NCBI GenBank assembly: GCA_018384375.1
Contig: JAHAYJ010000017.1
Span: 62,001 to 126,000 of the forward strand
Reading direction: 5' to 3'
Length of the DNA: 64,000 nt
Origin: Lachnospiraceae bacterium
GTDB taxonomy: Bacteria; Bacillota; Clostridia; Lachnospirales; Lachnospiraceae
The position numbers were made by a program, and so were the translations under genes. The notes under the pieces are model-generated. The model did not search any database. It was not told the DNA's origin and saw nothing but the letters and a program-made list of their open reading frames with translations. Below, one piece after another: positions 44,735 to 53,367 of this stretch (its first letter is position 1; each line of letters starts with the position of its first letter).

Positions 44735-46798
44735 ATGGATGTAAATCAGTATCTCGAAATCTTTCTTGATGAAACAAAGGAACATCTGGAAAATCTGAAT
44801 GCCCAGATCTTAAAGCTGGAGCAGGAGCCGGAAGATGTAGATACCATCAATGAGATCTTCCGTGCAGCACATTCCCTGAAGGGTATGGCAGGAACCATGG
44901 GGTATAAGCGTATGCAGGCACTTACCCATGATATGGAGAATGTTTTCTCCGAAATCAGAAATGGTACCATGAAGGTAAATTCCAACCTGATCGATACCCT
45001 GTTCCAATGTCTGGATGCACTGGAAGAGTATAACAACAATATTCAGGAAACAGCTGATGAGGGAACGAATGATAATCAGCAGCTGATTGCACAACTGAAT
45101 GAGTTTTTGAAATCTGCCGGAAAGGAAGAGCCTGCAGCGGCAAAGGAGGCAGCGCCTGCGGCAAAGCCGGAGAACGATGAGGCAAATGAAAAGTGGAAGG
45201 AGATTAAGCTGGGCGATTCCGAACGCACAGTCCTTTCCACAGCGAAACAGAAGGGGAAGAACATCTATGGTCTCACCGTGTATGTGCAGGAATCCTGTCT
45301 CTTGAAGGCAGCCAGAGCGTTTCTTGTTTACAAGGCAGTGGAGGAAAAGGCAGAGATTATGGTTTGTAATCCTCCCGCACAGGATATCGAGGATGAAAAA
45401 TTTGACCTGGATTTCAGTCTGATCGTTATTTCAGACTGCTCCCTTGATGATATTCTTCAGTCAGCCAAAAATGTTTCTGAAATTGAAAAAGTAGTCGGTG
45501 CAGTTTATGAGTTCGAAGAGGTTGCAGTGGCAGAAGGCAGTACAGCCGTACAGCCCGGAGAGACTAAGACAGAGACGGCCGGGGCGGCTCAGGGACCGAA
45601 TACAGCTGCAAAGACAAATGACAAAAAGGCTGCAGGAAAACCGGTAGTCAACAGAACAGTGCGTGTCGATATTGAGAAGCTGGATGTTTTGATGAATCTG
45701 GTCAGCGAGCTGATTATTGCAAAAAACTCACTGGTATCCGCTTCCGCAGCAGAGGGTGTTGTGAATGCAGGAGTCAATGAGCAGATAGAGTACCTTGAGA
45801 GTGTAACGACCAATTTGCATGAATCTGTCATGAAGGTTCGAATGGTTCCTATTGAGAGTGTAGTGAGCAAATTCCCCAGAATGATCAGAGATCTTTCTAA
45901 GAAGCTGAACAAGAAGATGGAGCTTTATATGTCCGGTGAGGAGACAGAGCTTGACAGAACTGTGGTAGATGAAATCGGTGATCCTCTGATGCATCTGCTT
46001 CGAAATGCAGCGGATCATGGTCTGGAATCGGCAGAGCTCCGCGCACAGCGAGGTAAGCCTGAGGTAGGTTCTATCTTCCTGGATGCATACCAGGATGGTA
46101 ATAATGTTGTCATAGAAGTCCGGGATGACGGAAACGGTATTGACGCTGAGAATGTCAAGAAAAAAGCAATTGAGCGCGGTGTAATTACTCCTGAACAAGG
46201 CGAGAGCATGAGTGAAAAGGACATCATCAACCTATTGTTCCACGCCGGATTCTCAACTGCCAAACAGATCAGTGATATTTCAGGACGTGGTGTTGGACTG
46301 GATGTGGTGAAATCCAAGATCGAATCCTTAAGCGGCGAGGTGGAAGTGAAGTCTGTTCTCGGAGAGGGAAGCACCTGGATCATCAGGCTGCCGCTTACTC
46401 TGGCAATTATTCAGGCACTTATGGTTACGGTGGGCGGAGAGAAATATGCAATTTCCCTGGGAAGCATTCAGACCATCGAGGATATCAGACCTGATGAAAT
46501 TAAGTTTGTTCAGAACAGAGAGGTCATTAATCTTCGCGGTTCTGTTATTCCGATCATCAGACTGAGCAATGAACTGGATATTGAAAGCAGCAAGTCCCCG
46601 GATGAAAATTTGGTTGTTGTCATTGTCAAGAAGGGTGAAAAACTGGCCGGTCTTGTCGTTGATGAATTGATCGGACAGCAGGAAATTGTTATTAAGTCAC
46701 TGGGCAAATATATCACCAAATGTAAGATCATCAGCGGTGCAACGATACTCGGCGATGGCGAAGTGGCACTGATTCTGGATGCAAATGCATTGATTTAG
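44735..46798 (+). CDS. cheA: Chemotaxis histidine kinase CheA
   Basis: Predicted 687-residue kinase. The P1 HPt domain carries His46 (AAHSLKGMAGTMGY), a P2-like region lies at about 160-270, P3 dimerisation begins near LDVLMNLVSELIIAKN, P4 contains LMHLLRNAADHGLE, DDGNGID and GRGVGLDVV, and a CheW-like P5 closes the protein. It phosphorylates CheY. Its ATG lies one base past the cheB stop region, with GTGGGGG upstream. Confidence 0.98.
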   Translation: MDVNQYLEIFLDETKEHLENLNAQILKLEQEPEDVDTINEIFRAAHSLKGMAGTMGYKRMQALTHDMENVFSEIRNGTMKVNSNLIDTLFQCLDALEEYNNNIQETADEGTNDNQQLIAQLNEFLKSAGKEEPAAAKEAAPAAKPENDEANEKWKEIKLGDSERTVLSTAKQKGKNIYGLTVYVQESCLLKAARAFLVYKAVEEKAEIMVCNPPAQDIEDEKFDLDFSLIVISDCSLDDILQSAKNVSEIEKVVGAVYEFEEVAVAEGSTAVQPGETKTETAGAAQGPNTAAKTNDKKAAGKPVVNRTVRVDIEKLDVLMNLVSELIIAKNSLVSASAAEGVVNAGVNEQIEYLESVTTNLHESVMKVRMVPIESVVSKFPRMIRDLSKKLNKKMELYMSGEETELDRTVVDEIGDPLMHLLRNAADHGLESAELRAQRGKPEVGSIFLDAYQDGNNVVIEVRDDGNGIDAENVKKKAIERGVITPEQGESMSEKDIINLLFHAGFSTAKQISDISGRGVGLDVVKSKIESLSGEVEVKSVLGEGSTWIIRLPLTLAIIQALMVTVGGEKYAISLGSIQTIEDIRPDEIKFVQNREVINLRGSVIPIIRLSNELDIESSKSPDENLVVVIVKKGEKLAGLVVDELIGQQEIVIKSLGKYITKCKIISGATILGDGEVALILDANALI

Positions 46799-46815
46799 GA
46801 TAGGGGGAAAAACAC

Positions 46816-47295
46816 ATGGAAGAACTTAGAACTTCTGAAATTAAACTGCCTGGAGAGAAAAGCGAAAGCGAAACTTTTCAATATATTGTAATTAAGCTGG
46901 GAAATGAGCAGTATGGCATTGACATCAGATACATAGATAACATTGTACGTATGCAGCATATCACAAGAGTTCCGAAGGTTGCCGGATATTTGAAGGGCGT
47001 TATTAATCTTCGTGGGGAAGTGATCCCGGTTATGAGTCTCCGGATCAAAATGGATCTGCCGGCTGATGAAATTACAAAGGCAACGCGTATCATTATCCTG
47101 AAACTGGAACAACATGGTACGATTGGTGTGATTGTAGATGAAGTAAAGGAAGTTGTTACGTTGAGTACAGATGAAATCGAGAAGGTTACTTATGATGCTA
47201 AGGAGGAAAGGAACAGCTTCCTGAGCGGTGTTGGCAAACATGAGAATGAACTGATTTCTATTCTGGATCTTAGTGCTGTGGCAATGGAGAAATAG
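46816..47295 (+). CDS. cheW: Chemotaxis coupling protein CheW
   Basis: Predicted 159-residue CheW joining receptors to CheA. It shows IDIRYIDNIVRMQHITRVPK and VAGYLKGVINLRGEVIPVMS, the family core. It follows cheA after 17 bases. Confidence 0.97.
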   Translation: MEELRTSEIKLPGEKSESETFQYIVIKLGNEQYGIDIRYIDNIVRMQHITRVPKVAGYLKGVINLRGEVIPVMSLRIKMDLPADEITKATRIIILKLEQHGTIGVIVDEVKEVVTLSTDEIEKVTYDAKEERNSFLSGVGKHENELISILDLSAVAMEK

Positions 47296-47333
47296 CAAAG
47301 CATGAAAGTATAGAGCAGGGTATAGGAGGGACT

Positions 47334-47969
47334 ATGAAGGACCTTAATATGGAAGAGTTAACAAGTCAATATTTTGATGTGTTAAAGGAACTTGGAAACA
47401 TCGGGGCAGGCAATGCAACTACAGCGCTTGCCCAGATGATCGGCTGCAAGGTAGATATGTCCGTTCCCCAAGTCAGACTTTTGGAATTTAAGGAAGTAGG
47501 AGAAATTGTAGGCGGGGAAGAGCAGATCATGGTCAGCATTTATCTTCAGGTAGAAGGTGATGTTGAAGGAAGTATTATGTTCATGCTCAATAAGGCTGCG
47601 GCCGCTCACATGGTGAATAAACTGATGGGTGGCATGCTTGGTATTGATGAGACGAATGCAGCCGAATATGAATTTGGAGAGATGGAATGTTCGGCGATTA
47701 AGGAAGTGGGAAATATCATTACCGGGGCATATCTGAATGCTTTATCGGGTTTGACAAACCTGAAAATATATCCTTCCGTACCGCAGCTTGGTATTGATAT
47801 GGCAGGGGCACTTCTCAGTGTACCCGCAGTAGAATTTGGTGTTATGGGAGACAATATCCTGTTGATCCAGACCAAATTTTCTGATGACGTAGAACTGGAT
47901 GGGTATTTCATTCTGATTCCGGATATGGAATCTTACGAGAGAATATTGATGTCTCTGGGTGTTATGTAG
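47334..47969 (+). CDS. cheC: CheY-P phosphatase CheC
   Basis: Predicted 211-residue CheC. Both phosphatase motifs are intact: DVLKELGNIGAGNA and SAIKEVGNIITGAYLNAL each fit [DS]xxxExxN. CheC removes phosphate from CheY and binds CheD, linking adaptation to CheY-P levels. The gene order cheA-W-C-D-sigma is as in Bacillus. Confidence 0.97.
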   Translation: MKDLNMEELTSQYFDVLKELGNIGAGNATTALAQMIGCKVDMSVPQVRLLEFKEVGEIVGGEEQIMVSIYLQVEGDVEGSIMFMLNKAAAAHMVNKLMGGMLGIDETNAAEYEFGEMECSAIKEVGNIITGAYLNALSGLTNLKIYPSVPQLGIDMAGALLSVPAVEFGVMGDNILLIQTKFSDDVELDGYFILIPDMESYERILMSLGVM

Positions 47970-48005
47970 GCTGCAAAAGAATTTTAAACGGGAGACCTGA
48001 GGAAT

Positions 48006-48491
48006 ATGGGTGAAGTTATTAAGGTTGGTATGGCCGATTTGAAAACATGCAGTGGTGAGGATGCAGTCACAACGCTGGGACTGGGCTCTTGTGTTGGGAT
48101 TGCGATCCGGGATCCGGCAACAGGTATCGGCGGACTGGCACATATTATGCTGCCGGACAGTACCGAAATCAGAAATAATTCAAACAGACCTAAATTTGCG
48201 GATACGGGAATAGAAGATTTGGTTAGTGAAATTGTTAAGTTAGGCGGCAACCGCAGCAGACTGGTTGCTAAAATCGCGGGCGGAGCACAGATGTTTGCTT
48301 TTGGAAGTAAAAGCGATATGATACGCGTTGGGGAGAGAAACGTCATTGCCAGTAAGCAAAAGCTGAGTGATATGAAAATTCCTCTTCTTGCTGAGGATAC
48401 AGGTAAGACCTATGGTCGGACTGTGGTATTTTATCCCAAAAACGGAGAGTTTTATATCCGCTCGGTGGGAATGCCGGAGAAAGTGATATGA
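48006..48491 (+). CDS. cheD: Chemoreceptor glutamine deamidase CheD
   Basis: Predicted 161-residue deamidase. The catalytic Cys29 lies in LGLGSCVGIAI and His46 in GGLAHIMLP. CheD activates receptors by deamidating Gln and is sequestered by CheC. Its stop overlaps the next small ORF by 4 bases. Confidence 0.97.
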   Translation: MGEVIKVGMADLKTCSGEDAVTTLGLGSCVGIAIRDPATGIGGLAHIMLPDSTEIRNNSNRPKFADTGIEDLVSEIVKLGGNRSRLVAKIAGGAQMFAFGSKSDMIRVGERNVIASKQKLSDMKIPLLAEDTGKTYGRTVVFYPKNGEFYIRSVGMPEKVI

Positions 48492-48787
48492 AAAAGTTGA
48501 AATTATTTGCACCGTTTTTGATGCTTCTTTCAGGCGCAATCGCAAGTATTATGATGTTTTACTTTCAATATCCGGTAGAACAGATGCTTCCGAGACTGTT
48601 GATTGTGCTGATTGTGTTTTATATAGCGGGATGCTTTATCCAGAAAAAGATCATCTCCTTTGTAGAACAGATTAAGGAAGAAGAAGAAAAAGAAGGGGAA
48701 GTTATCGAGAAAGAAATTCCGGACGAGAGCGGAGAAGAGATCGATGCAGAAAGCAGCGAATTAAGGGAAACACAGGAGAAGGCTTGA
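48488..48787 (+). CDS. Small two-helix membrane protein
   Basis: Predicted 99-residue protein with two membrane helices (KLFAPFLMLLSGAIASIMMF and LPRLLIVLIVFYIAGCFI) and an acidic coiled C-terminus of about 40 residues rich in Glu. The ATG overlaps the cheD stop (ATGA), so translation is coupled. I do not recognise the family. Small membrane proteins in this slot, before fliA, occur in related operons, but no function is known to me. Confidence 0.75.
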   Translation: MKKLKLFAPFLMLLSGAIASIMMFYFQYPVEQMLPRLLIVLIVFYIAGCFIQKKIISFVEQIKEEEEKEGEVIEKEIPDESGEEIDAESSELRETQEKA

Positions 48788-48808
48788 TAGCAGGCCGCGG
48801 AGGTTGCA

Positions 48809-49573
48809 ATGGACGAGGCTGGCAGAAACAGGCTTTGGGAGGAATACTCGAAATCCAAACTGCCTGAAACAAGGGAAAAACTTATATTGGAATATGCGCC
48901 TCTCGTTAAGCTTGTAGCGGGAAGGCTGAGCATGTACCTGGGATATAATGTGGAATATGATGATCTGGTGAGTTACGGAATATTTGGACTGATTGATGCA
49001 ATTGATAAGTTTGACAGTATGAAGGCGGTAAAGTTTGAAACTTACGCCAGCCTTCGTATTCGTGGAGCGATTCTTGACCAGATCAGGAAGATGGACTGGA
49101 TTCCGCGTACCATCAGACAGAAGCAGAAGAAAATTGATGCGGCTATGAAGGAGATCGAGCTGAGTAAGGGACGAGCAGCCACTGATGAAGAGATTGCGGA
49201 AAACCTTGGGATTTCCAATGAGGATTATCTTGACTGGCAGTCCCAGATGAAAATCACAGGCATTGTCTCTCTGAATGAATTCATGGAGTCTGGCAGCGAG
49301 GTGCCGGCAGAACAGAGTAATCAGCATCGGTTTGAAGGACCGGAGGAGGTCGTTGAGAAGGAAGAACTGAAAAAGGTATTGGAGCAGGCACTGGAGCTTT
49401 TGACAGAGAAGGAAAAAAAGGTAATCCTTTTATATTATTATGAAGAGCTGACATTGAAGGAAATCAGCAATGTCCTGGAGGTTTCAGAGTCCAGAGTATC
49501 CCAGCTTCATACAAGAGCGTTACAAAAGATGAAAACAAAAATGGGTAATTATATGGGGTTTTTGGCAACATAA
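48809..49573 (+). CDS. fliA: Flagellar sigma factor FliA/SigD
   Basis: Predicted 254-residue sigma-28. Region 2 (YDDLVSYGIFGLIDAIDKFD, ASLRIRGAILDQIRKMDWIP), region 3 (RAATDEEIAENLGI) and region 4 (EELTLKEISNVLEVSESRVS) are characteristic of the FliA/WhiG group. It transcribes late flagellar and chemotaxis genes such as flagellin, which are not in the window. It lies late in the fla/che operon, as sigD does in Bacillus, where distance from the promoter influences motile-cell choice. Confidence 0.97.
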   Translation: MDEAGRNRLWEEYSKSKLPETREKLILEYAPLVKLVAGRLSMYLGYNVEYDDLVSYGIFGLIDAIDKFDSMKAVKFETYASLRIRGAILDQIRKMDWIPRTIRQKQKKIDAAMKEIELSKGRAATDEEIAENLGISNEDYLDWQSQMKITGIVSLNEFMESGSEVPAEQSNQHRFEGPEEVVEKEELKKVLEQALELLTEKEKKVILLYYYEELTLKEISNVLEVSESRVSQLHTRALQKMKTKMGNYMGFLAT

Positions 49574-49589
49574 GATATGGGGGTGTGCA

Positions 49590-51191
49590 ATGAAGAACGG
49601 TTATTTTCAGGTGGTATGTAGTAGCAATGGTACTGCGCTGAAGATTTTTAACCCTGCAGATGGGGGAGCAGCGGTCAGTACCAAAGAAATTATGGAATAT
49701 TTAACCCGGTTTGGGATAAATTATGATCTCCATATGCTGAATAAGGGGGTTCAGGATGCCTTAAGTTCGCAGGTTGGAGAGTATTTTTTTGCATTGAATA
49801 AGGATCCCATCATGGAACTGAGAGAGAGCTATCAGCTTTTTGTCAGCCAGGATAGAATGCTGGTATCGGCCAGATTTTATCCTCCGTCTGTGAAGGGGGA
49901 AAGAATGTCCTATCAGGAGTTTATCAATGATCTGGGAGTGAAGAACATTAAATTTGGTGTAAAGACGCAGGATCTGATAAAATTTTTTGAAGCTCCTGAT
50001 TATTGTACAAACATTGTTGTGGCAAAGGGGCAGCCGCCAAGGCAGGGAGAGGATGCCAGAATTGAGTACTATTTTGAGACAGACCTCCGTGCAAAGCCAA
50101 CACTCCTCGAGGATGGCAGCGTGGACTTCTTCCATTTGAATACGGTAAGTCATTGTAAAAAGGGAGATGTTCTTGCGAAGTTGTTCCCGGAGGATCCGGG
50201 AGAATATGGAACTAGTGTGTTCGATGAAAAAATCAAACCACGTGATGTTAAGCGGACGTCCCTGAAGTATGGCAGGAATATTACCCTTTCAGAAGACAGA
50301 AGAATTTTGACTTCTGATGTGGATGGACATGTCACATTGGTGGATGATAAGGTCTTTGTTTCCGATGTGCTGGAAGTAGAAAATGTTGATAATGCTACGG
50401 GAAATATTGATTACGAAGGCAGTGTTAAGATAAACGGGAATGTATGCACCAATTTCTCTGTGAAGGCAAAGGGAAATATTGAAGTAAAAGGTGTTGTGGA
50501 GGGAGCTTATCTGGAAGCAGAAGGAAATATCATTATTGCCAGGGGCATGAATGGCATGGTGAAGGGAACGCTGAAGGCAGGCGGTAACGTGATTGCCAAG
50601 TTCATTGAAAATGCCAAGGTGTCTGCCGGTGGGTATGTCTCCACAGAATCGATTCTGCACAGTGAAGTGATGGCAGGAACAGAAATCCAGGTCAGTGGGA
50701 AAAAGGGATTTATCACGGGGGGAAGGGTGTGTGCCACCAATTTGATCCAGGTGAAAACACTTGGTTCTCCTATGGGAGCGGATACCACTGTTGAGGTGGG
50801 AGCGGACCCTGAAGTAAAAAGCAGGATGCAGCAGCTACAGAAGCTGATGATCGAAAATAAAAAGACAATGGATACCATATCTCCGGTCTTGACCTCCACA
50901 GCGCAAAAGCTTTCTCAGGGAGTGAAGCTGAAACCGGAACAGGTGAAATATTTCCAGGAACTGCTTCAGACACATAAGTCAAAACAGCAGGAACAGGAGA
51001 CTTGCATGAAGGAGATGCAGTCACTCCAGACAATTTTGGATGAAAGTGCAAATGCCAGAGTGGAAGTCACCGGAGAGGTTTTCAGTGGTACTAGAATCTG
51101 TATTGCAGATGTTTCGATGGTGGTAAAGAACAGTATGTCCTATTGTAAATTTGTTAAATCACAGGGTGATGTAAAAATGACAGCATTATAG
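49590..51191 (+). CDS. FapA-type polymer-forming protein (DUF342)
   Basis: Predicted 533-residue protein of the DUF342/FapA family: an N-terminal alpha/beta region, then a repetitive beta-helix-like stretch (GSVKINGNVCTNFSVKAKGN, IEVKGVVEGAYLEAEGNIII, GTLKAGGNVIAKFIENAKVS) at about 270-400, then a coiled coil at 410-480. The family often lies next to fliA in Firmicutes. It is often annotated as flagellar assembly protein A, but the role is not well established. Confidence 0.85.
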   Translation: MKNGYFQVVCSSNGTALKIFNPADGGAAVSTKEIMEYLTRFGINYDLHMLNKGVQDALSSQVGEYFFALNKDPIMELRESYQLFVSQDRMLVSARFYPPSVKGERMSYQEFINDLGVKNIKFGVKTQDLIKFFEAPDYCTNIVVAKGQPPRQGEDARIEYYFETDLRAKPTLLEDGSVDFFHLNTVSHCKKGDVLAKLFPEDPGEYGTSVFDEKIKPRDVKRTSLKYGRNITLSEDRRILTSDVDGHVTLVDDKVFVSDVLEVENVDNATGNIDYEGSVKINGNVCTNFSVKAKGNIEVKGVVEGAYLEAEGNIIIARGMNGMVKGTLKAGGNVIAKFIENAKVSAGGYVSTESILHSEVMAGTEIQVSGKKGFITGGRVCATNLIQVKTLGSPMGADTTVEVGADPEVKSRMQQLQKLMIENKKTMDTISPVLTSTAQKLSQGVKLKPEQVKYFQELLQTHKSKQQEQETCMKEMQSLQTILDESANARVEVTGEVFSGTRICIADVSMVVKNSMSYCKFVKSQGDVKMTAL

Positions 51192-51229
51192 GATATAAAG
51201 GAAACAAAGACTGATGAAAGGAGATTTTT

Positions 51230-51547
51230 ATGACAATCAGCAGAGTGGAACTTCAGGGGCAGGTAACAAGAGCACAGGATTTTACGACAATCAAGCAGAA
51301 TGAAGATAACAAGGGCGTGGTTGATCAGACAAATTTCCAACGTCAGTTTGATAAAACGGTCGATAACAGATTAAGACAGGTACATCAGGGAGATCGCGCC
51401 GAAAATGAAGGAAAGAAGTACGACGCGAAAGAAAAAGGAAACGGCAGTTACTCCGGTGATGGCGGGAAAAATCGGAAAAGAGAAGAAAAGGAAAAGGATG
51501 GAAGGGTGTTCCTGAAAGGTCAGGGCGGCTTTGACATCAAAATCTGA
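51230..51547 (+). CDS. Small charged flagellar-operon protein of unknown function
   Basis: Predicted 105-residue soluble protein. The N-terminal half (VTRAQDFTTIKQNEDNKGVV) is polar; the C-terminal half is very rich in Lys, Glu, Asp and Gly and is probably disordered. No domain is recognised. AAGGAG lies 9 bases before the ATG, and it sits between fapA and a DUF6115-like gene in the same direction, so it is a real member of the operon. Confidence 0.75.
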   Translation: MTISRVELQGQVTRAQDFTTIKQNEDNKGVVDQTNFQRQFDKTVDNRLRQVHQGDRAENEGKKYDAKEKGNGSYSGDGGKNRKREEKEKDGRVFLKGQGGFDIKI

Positions 51548-51566
51548 TTGGTATACGGGTGAAAAT

Positions 51567-52463
51567 ATGGGAGTAATGGAAATTGTTCTTATTGTGCTGG
51601 GAATTATCGTTTTTATTGGGAGCTTTCTGCTTCCTGCCGGAAAGGGGAACGATACTGCACAGAGTGAAAAAGTTGATGAAGAAGCTATCAGAGAACTGGT
51701 AGACAGGGAAGTGGAGGAAGCAAAGTCAAAAATAGGCGATATCGTTGATGAGACGATCACGTATGCCATGGAAAAGACCGAACGGTCTATGGATCGACTT
51801 ACCAATGAAAAGATGCTTGCGGTCAACGAGTATTCGGATACAGTCCTTGAAGAAATCAATAAAAATCACAAGGAGGTTGTGTTCCTGTATGACATGCTGA
51901 ATGATAAGCATGAAAATCTAAAGTCCACAGTGACGGAAGCTTCCAAAAAGGTCAGTGAAGTAAAGCAGACCGTGAAGGATGTCGAGGCAGTTGCAAGGGA
52001 GGCCGAGACGGCAGTAAGAGAGGTTGAAGCGGTTGCTAAGGAGACGGAAGAAATTGTTACAAAGGAAAAAGAGAAACAGCCTTTAAACGCAGAAGAATCG
52101 GCAGAAGCAGCAGATTTTGTCCCGATCAAGGCAAGGAAGGTGGAGGTGATCTACCAGCCCCCGGAGGAGAGTAATGCAGGGAAGACGGAGACAGAATTGC
52201 CTCAGAAAAAGTCTGCAGGAAGACCCAGAGCGGCAAAAGCAGTGAAGGTGACAGAGGAAACCGACAAGGAGCCACAGACAAAAGCTGCAGAAGCTGAGGT
52301 TGAGGTAACTTTAAATGCGTCAGGAAGGACCGGCGGGCGAAACAGCAATGACCGAATTTTAGAGCTTCATAAAAAAGGAAAATCCAACATGGCGATTGCC
52401 AAGGAGCTTGGACTTGGAATCGGAGAGGTAAAGCTGGTCATTGATCTGTTCGAGGGACAATAG
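51567..52463 (+). CDS. DUF6115-like membrane coiled-coil protein with C-terminal HTH
   Basis: Predicted 298-residue protein. An N-terminal membrane helix (VMEIVLIVLGIIVFIGSFLL) precedes a long coiled coil with repeated V-EAVAKE-type heptads. A basic linker follows, and a C-terminal helix-turn-helix-like segment (RILELHKKGKSNMAIAKELG, GIGEVKLVIDLF) resembles DUF6115 proteins found near fliA. A membrane-anchored DNA-binding or scaffold role is possible but unproven. ATG 51567 follows GGGTGA; the track's 51531 start overlaps the previous gene. Confidence 0.78.
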   Translation: MGVMEIVLIVLGIIVFIGSFLLPAGKGNDTAQSEKVDEEAIRELVDREVEEAKSKIGDIVDETITYAMEKTERSMDRLTNEKMLAVNEYSDTVLEEINKNHKEVVFLYDMLNDKHENLKSTVTEASKKVSEVKQTVKDVEAVAREAETAVREVEAVAKETEEIVTKEKEKQPLNAEESAEAADFVPIKARKVEVIYQPPEESNAGKTETELPQKKSAGRPRAAKAVKVTEETDKEPQTKAAEAEVEVTLNASGRTGGRNSNDRILELHKKGKSNMAIAKELGLGIGEVKLVIDLFEGQ

Positions 52464-52502
52464 AATCACACGATTGCAGCATTTGGGAATAGAGGAAAAA
52501 GA

Positions 52503-53171
52503 ATGAACCTGAAATACTATCTGAGAGGACTCGGAGTCGGCATTGTGGTGACTGCGCTCATTATGGGAGTTTCTTTGGGCGGAAAAAAGGAGTCCTTAAG
52601 TGACAAAGAAATAAAAGCACGGGCAAGTGAACTCGGCATGGTGGAGGCGGGCACGACACTGAAAGAAAACCTCCCGGAAAAGGAGGAACAGCAGGAGAAG
52701 GATGAACCTGTATCAGATGTGCAGGAGACATCCAAACCGGTGCCGCAGGAGGAAAATCAGTCCCCGGAACCGGATCAGTCACCCGAAATGAATCAGCCCC
52801 AGTCGGCAGAGGATACGCAGGAGGCCAAGGAACAGGAAACAATGAGTCTTGAGGAGAATCTTCGGGAAGCAGATGCTTCAGAGGAGGAGGCTTCCGATCA
52901 GAATACATTAAGTGAAAATGTAGCTGCGACTGAAACGGAACCGGTATCCACAGCAAATAAGGAAAGCATTACCATAGAAGTGAGAAAAGGAGATGGTTCC
53001 TATACCGTCTGCAAGCGCCTTGAGGAAGCGGGGCTGATCGCATCCGCTACAAGCTTTGACACTTTCCTGTGTGAAAACGGATACGATAAGCGCATCCGGT
53101 CAGGCTCCTTTGAGATACCGGCGGATGCCGATCCGGAGCAGATTGCAAGAATCCTGAATGGGGTGGAGTGA
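52503..53171 (+). CDS. Membrane protein with MltG/YceG-like LysM domain
   Basis: Predicted 222-residue single-pass protein. Helix YYLRGLGVGIVVTALIMGVS is at about 5-25, then a Glu/Gln/Pro-rich linker of about 120 residues, then a C-terminal domain (VRKGDGSYTVCKRLEEAGLI, GSFEIPADADPEQIARILNG) matching the LysM-like N-terminal domain of MltG lytic transglycosylases. The transglycosylase catalytic domain is absent. It is probably the last gene of the fla/che operon. It may contact cell wall outside the membrane (inference). Confidence 0.75.
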   Translation: MNLKYYLRGLGVGIVVTALIMGVSLGGKKESLSDKEIKARASELGMVEAGTTLKENLPEKEEQQEKDEPVSDVQETSKPVPQEENQSPEPDQSPEMNQPQSAEDTQEAKEQETMSLEENLREADASEEEASDQNTLSENVAATETEPVSTANKESITIEVRKGDGSYTVCKRLEEAGLIASATSFDTFLCENGYDKRIRSGSFEIPADADPEQIARILNGVE

Positions 53172-53176
53172 GTTCC

Positions 53177-53203
53177 TTGCAGAATGCAATTTTGTTATTT
53201 TTA
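53177..53203 (+). terminator. Weak terminator at end of fla/che operon
   Basis: TTGCA-GAA-TGCAA is followed by TTTTGTTATTTTT. The stem is only 5 pairs, so it is a modest terminator, but it is the first candidate after flgE in more than 22 kb. Confidence 0.4.
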
Positions 53204-53219
53204 AATTTCACGCACGTCA

Positions 53220-53248
53220 TTGATTTTTTGTTTGCAGTAATGTACAAT
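53220..53248 (+). promoter_or_regulatory. Promoter of the threonine-rich exported protein
   Basis: TTGATT at 53220-53225 and TACAAT at 53243-53248 are 17 bases apart. About 110 bases of leader follow and contain a hairpin (ATGGTGT/ACACCAT, 53285-53305) of unknown role. Confidence 0.65.
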
Positions 53249-53367
53249 ATTATTGAAATGAAGAACATATGATAAAAACAGATAATGGTGTTGATGTTAC
53301 ACCATCGAAGCGGTAGGAACAAATTTAAGTATGTGAGTTGTTAAAAGTAGGGTAAAGGGGAAGAAGT

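Noticed and set aside
53260-53340. Possible c-di-GMP (GEMM) riboswitch before the threonine-rich gene
   Set aside because: A small hairpin is present, but the conserved GEMM core sequences and tetraloop receptor were not found.
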